The position numbers were made by a program, and so were the translations under genes. The notes under the pieces are model-generated. The model was not told the DNA's origin, ran no database searches, and saw only the letters and a program-made list of their open reading frames with translations. From the NCBI GenBank assembly GCA_964462865.1, contig CAYWZO010000067.1:1-8759 (forward strand): DNA of 8,759 bases, written 5' to 3'. Source of the stretch: Fen-1077 sp964462865 (GTDB taxonomy: Bacteria > Chloroflexota > Dehalococcoidia > Dehalococcoidales > RBG-16-60-22). Positions 1-7,815 of this stretch are shown one piece after another (position 1 is the stretch's first letter; each line of letters starts with the position of its first letter).

Positions 1-1506
<1,506 letters not shown>

Positions 1507-1536
1507 AGACCTTTACTTTGATTATGGAGGTGGTCA

Positions 1537-1806
1537 ATGGAACGGAAAGAGAAGCTATTGGAAGAAAGAGAACTATTTAATACAGAATACACCAAACTGT
1601 TAAAAATACAGACGGACGCTTTTAATAAGAGAAATAACTTATTGCCGAAATTTCATGCTGAGCCTGACGGTGTCGAAATGGCTACTTTTATCCCGACCTT
1701 AGAGTCTTTATCCGAATACGATAAAGCTGAAAAAGAGGAAAGGGAAGCATCAGCGAAGCTCAGAGAACTCTTGCAGAAAATTTGGGCAATAAATGCCCAA
1801 TTGTAG
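1537..1806 (+). CDS. Small charged helical protein of unknown function, downstream of dnaK
   Basis: I do not recognise this 89-residue protein. The ATG is preceded by a strong Shine-Dalgarno (GGAGG at 1526-1530, 6-nt spacing), which supports a real gene. The protein is rich in Glu, Lys, Arg and Leu. It has a likely coiled-coil helix at about residues 1-35, a short Pro/Gly break (FHAEPDG, about 43-49), and a second charged helix at about 58-86 ending in KIWAINAQL. This suggests a helical hairpin. There is no signal peptide or membrane segment. Its codons are AT-rich, unlike dnaK 30 bp upstream, which may mean recent acquisition or weaker expression. It lies between dnaK and a strong terminator with no obvious promoter of its own in the 30-bp gap, so co-transcription with dnaK is likely (inference). 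Function unknown. Confidence 0.75.
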   Translation: MERKEKLLEERELFNTEYTKLLKIQTDAFNKRNNLLPKFHAEPDGVEMATFIPTLESLSEYDKAEKEEREASAKLRELLQKIWAINAQL

Positions 1807-1837
1807 TCGTAAGACTCCTATTATGAAGGTTAAGTTC

Positions 1838-1869
1838 AAGAGGGGGCGAAATGCCCCCTCTTTCTTTTT
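1838..1869 (+). terminator. Intrinsic (Rho-independent) terminator
   Basis: A perfect 10-bp stem (1838-1847 with 1853-1862), containing a run of G opposite a run of C, encloses a GAAAT loop. It is followed by a T-rich tract (TTTCTTTTT, 1861-1869). It lies 31 bp after the stop of the small gene at 1537-1806 and probably ends the dnaK transcript. Confidence 0.9.
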
Positions 1870-1883
1870 ATACACCACCATCT

Positions 1884-1918
1884 GTCATTGCGAGGAGCGG
1901 AGCGACGTGGCAATCCCC
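1884..1918 (+). repeat. Dispersed 35-bp intergenic repeat, copy 1 (half-element)
   Basis: Begins GTCATTGCGAGGAGCGGAGC and ends GTGGCAATCCCC. It matches 34 of 35 bases of the copy at 2638-2672 in the same orientation. It contains a GGAGCGGAGCGACG core. No matching right arm follows, so this looks like one half of the palindromic element seen complete at 2638-2722. It is non-coding and of the kind dispersed between genes in many Chloroflexota genomes (recalled, not searched). Confidence 0.8.
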
Positions 1919-1964
1919 GTCATTGGCTTAATCCATTGAAAGAAACTGATTAAAATCCCTCTCA

Positions 1965-2026
1965 AAATCTCCCTTTCATAAAGGGAGATTTCTGTATATA
2001 ATGCTCTTAGCAGATTGGCCAGGAGG
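1965..2026 (+). promoter_or_regulatory. 12-bp palindrome with adjacent TATAAT and Shine-Dalgarno
   Basis: A perfect 12-bp inverted repeat (1965-1976 and 1980-1991, loop CAT) contains ATCTCCC / GGGAGAT. Just downstream is a consensus -10 hexamer, TATAAT (1997-2002). Only a weak -35 is available (TTCATA, 1975-1980, 16-bp spacer), and it overlaps the palindrome. AGGAGG (2021-2026) then precedes the ATG at 2033. The arrangement resembles a promoter with an overlapping operator, but the palindrome could equally act as an RNA hairpin ending transcription from the left. No regulator can be named. Confidence 0.4.
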
Positions 2027-2032
2027 ATATAT

Positions 2033-2197
2033 ATGGCTTTCTTAACAGTTTCTATGACCATGATACCGCTTGGCTTTATCATAATGGGATGAAGAATTGA
2101 TACTGGTAATGTCGCTTGGAAATATATGGGGGCTGTAATAATAGGAATAGCTATTCTTATGTGGATTGGCTCTATGCGAATTGTAATGCAAGAGTAA
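2033..2197 (+). pseudogene. Small two-segment membrane protein gene interrupted by in-frame TGA
   Basis: Reading from the ATG at 2033, which has a near-ideal Shine-Dalgarno (AGGAGG, 2021-2026, 6-nt spacing), gives a 55-codon frame with one internal stop, TGA at 2090-2092, and a final TAA at 2195-2197. The first part is hydrophobic (MAFLTVSMTMIPLGFIIMG). After the TGA comes a short polar stretch (RIDTGNVAWKY) and then a second hydrophobic segment (MGAVIIGIAILMWIG) ending MRIVMQE. Both halves look like transmembrane helices, so the frame reads as one two-helix micro-protein broken by a single nonsense codon, for example TGG (Trp) changed to TGA. No convincing bacterial SECIS hairpin follows the TGA. 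Alternatives are a real 19-residue peptide, readthrough, or chance. Not recognised as a known family. Confidence 0.4.
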
Positions 2198-2295
2198 AAA
2201 GAGCAAACCGAAAGGCAGAAACATATTATTGCAATCCCTTAAGCCATAGCTACGAGAATTGGGATATATAAATAGATTTAAAAGGACAAGTAATA

Positions 2296-2505
2296 ATGAA
2301 ACTATGGACAAATGAATACGAAGTTCCAGAAGAATTACTTGCCTTACTGGATATCCCAGAAACGCCAAGTGAACTATGGAAAGAAATCGTAAAGGCGTGT
2401 GATGAAGTGGAAAATCAGGGAGCGGTAACTTATCCTACCAAAGCAAGAGTTGAGTTCTACATTCATAAATACAGCGACTTATTAACAAGACTTTTAGGGC
2501 AATAA
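2296..2505 (+). CDS. Hypothetical 69-residue protein
   Basis: Not recognised. The ATG is preceded by AAAGGA (2281-2286, about 9-nt spacing), a moderate Shine-Dalgarno. The protein is acidic and mostly helical, beginning MKLWTNEYEVPEELLALLDI and containing a Trp-rich amphipathic stretch (SELWKEIVKACDEVE), TYPTKARVEFYIHKY and a C-terminal SDLLTRLLGQ. There are no membrane segments or signal peptide. Codon use is AT-rich like the surrounding islet. The sequence looks protein-like rather than random (ordered amphipathic helices, balanced charge), but the gene is short and isolated. It sits 98 bp after the broken membrane micro-gene and could share its transcript. Its stop codon lies inside a 19-nt periodic repeat. 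Confidence 0.55.
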   Translation: MKLWTNEYEVPEELLALLDIPETPSELWKEIVKACDEVENQGAVTYPTKARVEFYIHKYSDLLTRLLGQ

Positions 2506-2548
2506 TTACATTTTAAGGGCAAGTGCTACTTTTAAGGCAAGTCTTAAA
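2492..2548 (+). repeat. Three-unit imperfect 19-nt tandem repeat
   Basis: TTTTAGGGCAA (2492), TTTTAAGGGCAAGT (2511) and TTTTAAGGCAAGT (2530) start exactly 19 nt apart, with diverged spacer halves. The first unit overlaps the end and stop codon (2503-2505) of the 69-residue ORF. It may be a replication-slippage product or a site array. Three short degenerate units are too few for a CRISPR. Confidence 0.5.
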
Positions 2549-2589
2549 GGGGAATGAAGGTAGATTTTTCCTTGATATCTACTTTCCCC
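2549..2589 (+). terminator. Imperfect hairpin downstream of the 69-residue ORF, possible terminator
   Basis: GGGGAA (2549-2554) and GGTAGAT (2559-2565) can pair with ATCTAC (2577-2582) and TTCCCC (2584-2589), giving a long stem with an internal bulge around a T-rich loop. No clean T tract follows, so it may be a weak or Rho-assisted transcript end rather than a classical terminator. Confidence 0.3.
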
Positions 2590-2593
2590 ATTC

Positions 2594-2621
2594 CTGGATT
2601 CCCTTTTTCACGGGAATGACA
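2594..2621. repeat. Short hairpin repeat, GGATTCCC...GGGAATGACA type
   Basis: CTGGATTCCC (2594-2603) and CGGGAATGACA (2611-2621) form a 6-bp stem (ATTCCC/GGGAAT) around a T-rich loop. The same outer sequence, CTGGATTCC...GGAATGACA, recurs at 7778-7805 with a different stem centre, marking a dispersed repeat family. Confidence 0.65.
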
Positions 2622-2637
2622 AACGAAAGAAGTGACC

Positions 2638-2722
2638 GTCATTGAGAGGAGCGGAGCGACGTGGCAATCCCCAATTTGGACTAAGGCAATGATTGAGATT
2701 GCCACGCTACGCTCGCAATGAC
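2638..2722. repeat. 85-bp palindromic intergenic repeat element (MITE/REP-like), complete
   Basis: The left arm starts GTCATTGAGAGGAGCGGAGC. The right arm ends GCTACGCTCGCAATGAC and is the imperfect reverse complement of the left. Outer termini GTCATTG (2638-2644) and CAATGAC (2716-2722) pair perfectly, and GTGGCAATC (2661-2669) pairs mostly with GATTGCCAC (2697-2705, one mismatch-free core). The left arm is 34/35 identical to 1884-1918. The element ends 5 bp past the stop of the convergent sulfatase-like gene and would form a 3'-end hairpin in its mRNA. It encodes no protein. Confidence 0.8.
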
Positions 2723-2727
2723 ATTCT

Positions 2728-4128
2728 CTACAACTTCAGCTCCAACCGCGGCTTTAATATGCGCTCGGAGGCCTTGGTGTCTTTCAGGAACTTCACCAAC
2801 AGCTGGTGCAGCTCACGGGCCTTGTCCGGCTTCTCCTTAATCAGGTTTTTCTCCTGCTTCGGGTCGGTCTTCAAGTGATACAGCTCGGACATGCCGGGGT
2901 CGACGTTATAAAGGAGGGCCCACTCGTCGGTGGTCACCGTGGCCTCGGAGTCCTTTTCCGTCGCCCGCGGGTAATCGTCTATCGACCGCACGATTTCGCC
3001 GGCGCTGACGAAGGGATGGGCGCTGATGACATGGTCCCGCCCGGGAACGTTGTGGCCGTATATCGCCGGCATCAGGGACTTTCCCTCTACCCGGGAGGGT
3101 ATCTCCTGTCCCAGGCACTCCATCACCGTCGGCATCAGGTCCACCGCCGACGTCAGACCGCTATATGCATCCGGTTTCACCCCGGGCACGTAGATGAAGA
3201 GCGGGACGGCCGTCACCTCCTCGTAAAACGGGGAGCGCGCCCAGAGCCCGTTAATGGGCATCCCGGTCTCCTTGTCCCTGGCGAATACCATCTTGCCGTA
3301 AAGGCCGCCGTGCTCTCCGAAGTAATAACCGTGGTCGCTGGTGAAGATGATGGCGGTATTTTCCATCAGTCCCATGTTCTCGATTTTCCTCATCAGGTAC
3401 CCGAACCAGGTATCCACCATGGTGACTTCCCCGCAATAGCAGGCGTGCGCCTTGTCCACCTTCTCCTTCGTCCAGCCGGGGGTCTTGTTCCAGTACCCGT
3501 AAAGAGGTCTGACACCCTCCCCGTCGAAGTCCGGCAGGTAAAGCTCGGTATAGTACCGCGGGGCTTCCCAGGGCTCGTGCGGGTCCCAGGTGTCTATATA
3601 GAGGAAGAACTCCTCCTTGTAATGATTGTCGAGCCAGTCCATGGCCCGGGCGAAGGTCTGCGGCGCGAAGCAGTCCGTTTCATGCCGCCAGTCGTTCTTG
3701 ACGTCGCCACCGTAAATGGTATGCTCGACCCTCCCGGTTTTCGTGGCTTTATCGCCCCTCCAGATAAGGACCATCTGGCCCGTCACCTCGTTAAAAGTCA
3801 TGAAGCCGCGGTCGTAGTTCATGCCCCGGCGCGTGTAGAACGGCGTATCAACAATGCCGGCGGTGTGAATGTCCTTCTCGGAAAGCAGCTCGGGTAATGT
3901 CACCTCCGTCCCGGGGAGCGGCTCCCACTGCATGAAAGACATCGTCCAGCGGCCGGTCAAGTAGTCCGCCCGGGTCGGCATCGTCGGGAAGGCGGCGATA
4001 TAGTGCCGGTAGAAGCGGGTCGACTTCGCGGCGAAGGCATCCAGCGCCGGCGTGTGGATGAACTTGTTGCCGTATGCCCCCACGTGGTCTTTCCGCAGGG
4101 TATCGGATATTACCCAGATAACGTTCAT
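2728..4128 (-). CDS. Sulfatase-superfamily (alkaline phosphatase fold) hydrolase with Thr at the formylglycine position
   Basis: A 466-residue protein of the sulfatase family (PF00884 type). The start has a strong Shine-Dalgarno (GAGGAGAGGA on the minus strand, 4140-4131). Family features are the N-terminal strand and metal Asp (IWVISDTLRKDHVGAYG, D9), the TPALDAFA segment (26-33), the nucleophile region AAFPTMPTRADYLTGR (45-60), WDPHEPW with H184, and the metal pair in TSDHGYYFGEHG (D265, H266) followed by GKM (K279). The C-terminal subdomain has YNVDPGMSELYHLKTDP. Sulfatases need Cys (or Ser) in C/S-x-P-x-R for conversion to formylglycine; here the residue is Thr (T49, codon 3984-3982), so classical sulfatase activation is not expected. 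Phosphatases of the same fold use Thr or Ser, so a phosphoester, phosphonoester or other ester may be the substrate (inference). There is no signal peptide, implying a cytoplasmic location. It is divergent from an arylsulfotransferase-like gene. Confidence 0.9.
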   Translation of the reverse strand: MNVIWVISDTLRKDHVGAYGNKFIHTPALDAFAAKSTRFYRHYIAAFPTMPTRADYLTGRWTMSFMQWEPLPGTEVTLPELLSEKDIHTAGIVDTPFYTRRGMNYDRGFMTFNEVTGQMVLIWRGDKATKTGRVEHTIYGGDVKNDWRHETDCFAPQTFARAMDWLDNHYKEEFFLYIDTWDPHEPWEAPRYYTELYLPDFDGEGVRPLYGYWNKTPGWTKEKVDKAHACYCGEVTMVDTWFGYLMRKIENMGLMENTAIIFTSDHGYYFGEHGGLYGKMVFARDKETGMPINGLWARSPFYEEVTAVPLFIYVPGVKPDAYSGLTSAVDLMPTVMECLGQEIPSRVEGKSLMPAIYGHNVPGRDHVISAHPFVSAGEIVRSIDDYPRATEKDSEATVTTDEWALLYNVDPGMSELYHLKTDPKQEKNLIKEKPDKARELHQLLVKFLKDTKASERILKPRLELKL

Positions 4129-4293
4129 TTTCCTCTCCTCATTATTTTATTCAAACGTCGAGGTTTATTTCATATATCATCATATAACATCTATTTGGCA
4201 AACAAAAACGGGCCATGATCGGTTATAAAAGTAGAAAAAATACGGTGATTACGCTAACATGGAGAAACTGATAAGATGGCAAAGGAGGTCATC
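4129..4293. promoter_or_regulatory. Divergent intergenic region between the sulfatase-like and sulfotransferase-like genes
   Basis: This AT-rich 165-bp gap must hold both promoters. On the plus strand a -10-like TATAAA lies at 4224-4229 without a good -35. On the minus strand, TTGCCA (4201-4196) followed by TATATG-type hexamers near 4180-4175 is a weak candidate with a 19-bp spacer. Shine-Dalgarnos at both edges are strong: AAAGGAGGT at 4281-4289 (plus) and GAGGAGAGGA at 4140-4131 (minus). No clear operator palindrome was seen. Confidence 0.35.
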
Positions 4294-5685
4294 ATGCCGC
4301 CGAGCGTATTCCCCAGGGGCACCACCATCTACTATCCGGAAAAATGCTGGAACGGCTATACCCTGTTCCAGGCCACCCTTTTCGAGGCCGGGGGCGCCGG
4401 CGCCGTCCTGATTGACATGAACGGCAACGTGGTCAACCAGTGGCGCGGGCTCGACGGCATGCCCAATAAAATGCTCCCCGGCGGCTCGGTCATGGGCAGC
4501 ACCGGCGTAAGAAATCCCAAATACGGCTATCAGGACGCGCTCGATGTCGTGGAGGTAGACTGGGAGGGCCGCATCGTCTGGAAGTTCGAAAAGTACGAGC
4601 GCGTCAAAGACCCCCGGCAGAAACCGCGCTGGATGGCCCGCCAGCACCATGACTACCAGCGCGAGGGCAACCCCGTGGGCTACTACGTCCCCGGGATGGA
4701 GCCAAAGGTCGGTGGCGGCCGGGCGCTGCTGCTCTGCCATAAAAACCTCACCGATACTCGCATCAGCGGACATCCCCTGGTGGATGACACGATTATCGAG
4801 GTGGACGAAAAAGGCAAAATTACCTGGGAGTGGATTTGCAGCCAGCACTTTGAGGAGATGGGCTTCAGCGAAGAGGCGAAAAACGCCATAGCGCGCAACC
4901 CCGACCTGGTTTTAAGTGGCCTCGCCGGCGACTGGATGCACATTAACTCGATGTCCACCCTGGGTCCCAACCGCTGGTACGATGCCGGCGACGCGCGTTT
5001 CCATCCGGACAATATCATCTGGGATAGCCGCCAGTCGAACATCATCGCCATCATTGACCGGCAGACGGGAAAAATCGTCTGGCAATTAGGCCCCTATTTC
5101 ACCGCTACACCGGCGCTGCGGAAAATGGGCCAGATCATCGGCCAGCACCACGCGCATGTGATACCCCGCGGCCTACCGGGCGAAGGCAATATCCTCGTCT
5201 TCGATAACGGCGGCCATGCCGGCTACGGCGCGCCCAACCCCGGCGCCCCCACCGGCTTAAGCAATGCCCTCCGGGACCACTCTCGCGTGCTCGAGTTCGA
5301 CCCGCTGACGCTGGAAATCGCCTGGCAGTATCCGCCCCCCGCCCGCGGCGCGCCCGGTTTCGGGTCGAGCTCTTTCTACAGCAGTTTTGTCAGCTCGGCG
5401 CAGCGCCTGCCCAACGGCAATACCCTGGTTACCGAAGGGAGCAGCGGCCGCTTCTTCGAGGTCACACCGCAGCACGAGATAGTCTGGGAGTACCTTAGCC
5501 CGTACACCGGCAAGCGGCGGAACACGAACATGGTCTACCGCGCCTACCGGGTGCCGTATGACTGGGTCCCGCAGGTCGAAAAGCCGCAGGAAACCCCCTT
5601 ACCCAGGCTGGACAATAACAAATTCCGGGTGCCGGGCTCACCGCTGAAAAAGCCGCTCAAGGTCACGAAAGTCAAACAGGGGTAA
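4294..5685 (+). CDS. Arylsulfotransferase (ASST)-like beta-propeller protein
   Basis: A 463-residue protein resembling the arylsulfotransferase family (PF05935/PF14269 type), PAPS-independent enzymes that move sulfate between phenolic acceptors. I chose ATG 4294 over the in-frame ATG 4276 because AAAGGAGGT (4281-4289) sits 4 nt before it. Repeated propeller-blade signatures are visible: GNVVNQW (44-50), GRIVWKF (92-98), GKITWEW (174-180), GKIVWQLG (259-266), LEIAWQY (340-346) and HEIVWEY (394-400), each G/x-x-I-x-W, consistent with about six blades. Candidate catalytic His residues are in RQHHDY (118-119), DWMHINS (H216) and QHHAHVIP (285, 286, 288). The DNGGHAGYG loop (304-312) resembles the DNG loop of AssT. 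I could not place the sulfohistidine (His436) of E. coli AssT. Unlike periplasmic AssT there is no Sec signal peptide. Divergent with the sulfatase-like gene. Donor and acceptor are unknown. Confidence 0.85.
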   Translation: MPPSVFPRGTTIYYPEKCWNGYTLFQATLFEAGGAGAVLIDMNGNVVNQWRGLDGMPNKMLPGGSVMGSTGVRNPKYGYQDALDVVEVDWEGRIVWKFEKYERVKDPRQKPRWMARQHHDYQREGNPVGYYVPGMEPKVGGGRALLLCHKNLTDTRISGHPLVDDTIIEVDEKGKITWEWICSQHFEEMGFSEEAKNAIARNPDLVLSGLAGDWMHINSMSTLGPNRWYDAGDARFHPDNIIWDSRQSNIIAIIDRQTGKIVWQLGPYFTATPALRKMGQIIGQHHAHVIPRGLPGEGNILVFDNGGHAGYGAPNPGAPTGLSNALRDHSRVLEFDPLTLEIAWQYPPPARGAPGFGSSSFYSSFVSSAQRLPNGNTLVTEGSSGRFFEVTPQHEIVWEYLSPYTGKRRNTNMVYRAYRVPYDWVPQVEKPQETPLPRLDNNKFRVPGSPLKKPLKVTKVKQG

Positions 5686-5705
5686 ACTGCTCTTTAAAAG
5701 TTTAA

Positions 5706-5737
5706 TTGATATTATATTGCGCATTTACGCATATAAT
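5706..5737 (+). promoter_or_regulatory. Possible promoter with long spacer
   Basis: TTGATA (5706-5711, five of six to consensus -35) and TATAAT (5732-5737) are separated by 20 bp, longer than ideal. The spacer contains a small inverted repeat (TGCG...CGCA). It could drive the radical SAM gene at 5838, but a closer candidate exists at 5789-5818. Confidence 0.25.
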
Positions 5738-5753
5738 CTTATTCCCGCCCCGA

Positions 5754-5778
5754 GATTCTTCGCTTCGCCCAGAATGAC
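5754..5778. repeat. Short hairpin repeat, GATTCTTCGCTTCG...AGAATGACA type
   Basis: GATTCT (5754-5759) and AGAAT (5771-5775) pair around TCGCTTCGCCC, and the element ends in AATGACA like the other repeats in this window. It is non-coding and lies between the sulfotransferase-like and radical SAM genes. Confidence 0.55.
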
Positions 5779-5788
5779 AAACTGATAT

Positions 5789-5818
5789 TTGCGCCTTAGT
5801 CTCAATAACCCCTATAAT
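5789..5818 (+). promoter_or_regulatory. Candidate sigma70-type promoter of the radical SAM gene
   Basis: A perfect -10 hexamer TATAAT (5813-5818) has TTGCGC (5789-5794, four of six) 18 bp upstream. Transcription would start near 5825, giving a very short leader containing GGAGG (5828-5832) before the TTG start at 5838. Confidence 0.4.
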
Positions 5819-5837
5819 TTAAAGTCTGGAGGCGCCC

Positions 5838-7646
<1,809 letters not shown>

Positions 7647-7655
7647 AGAGACCCT

Positions 7656-7758
7656 GTCATTGCGAGCGCGAAGCCCGTGGCAATCTCAATCATCAGATGA
7701 AATATATCTAAGGAATTGCCGCGCCTTCCCGATTGCATCGGGAATGGCTCGCAATGAC
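7656..7758. repeat. 103-bp palindromic intergenic repeat element (MITE/REP-like)
   Basis: Perfect 12-bp terminal inverted repeats, GTCATTGCGAGC (7656-7667) and GCTCGCAATGAC (7747-7758), bound the element. Inner arms include GTGGCAATC (7678-7686) opposite GGAATTGCCGCGCC (about 7712-7725). A second hairpin nested in the right arm (TTCCCGA, 7726-7732; TCGGGAA, 7738-7744) looks like an insertion of another repeat type. The termini match the elements at 1884 and 2638. It lies between convergent genes, starting 9 bp after the radical SAM stop. Confidence 0.8.
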
Positions 7759-7777
7759 CTCCCCTTTTCCCCCACCG

Positions 7778-7805
7778 CTGGATTCCGGCCTGCGCCGGAA
7801 TGACA
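7778..7805. repeat. Short hairpin repeat, GGATTCCGGC...GCCGGAATGACA type
   Basis: A perfect 8-bp stem (ATTCCGGC, 7782-7789; GCCGGAAT, 7794-7801) has the loop CTGC. The flanks CTGG and GACA match the element at 2594-2621. It lies 10 bp beyond the gyrA stop and would form a hairpin in the gyrA mRNA 3' end, but there is no T tract, so terminator function is unproven. Confidence 0.65.
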
Positions 7806-7815
7806 TTTATTTAAA

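Noticed and set aside
2090..2135. Selenocysteine at the in-frame TGA
   Set aside because: No stable stem-loop of the bacterial SECIS type could be drawn just after the TGA, and the surrounding residues resemble no known selenoprotein.
2042..2368. 108-codon hydrophobic minus-strand ORF in the AT-rich islet
   Set aside because: TTG start with no Shine-Dalgarno, overlaps two better plus-strand candidates, and the Leu/Ser/Tyr-rich translation is typical of AT-rich antisense.
2492..2548. CRISPR-like array
   Set aside because: Only three short, imperfect units at 19-nt spacing, with no room for spacers and no cas genes.
1870..2727. Insertion sequence or transposase remnant
   Set aside because: No transposase-like translation in any frame; only short repeats with palindromic ends were found.
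2806..3897. 363-codon plus-strand ORF opposite the sulfatase-like gene
   Set aside because: Shadow of the real minus-strand gene, which has family motifs and a strong Shine-Dalgarno; the shadow has neither.
4276..4293. Upstream ATG start for the sulfotransferase-like gene
   Set aside because: The ATG at 4294 has AAAGGAGGT immediately upstream; using 4276 would put that Shine-Dalgarno inside the coding region.
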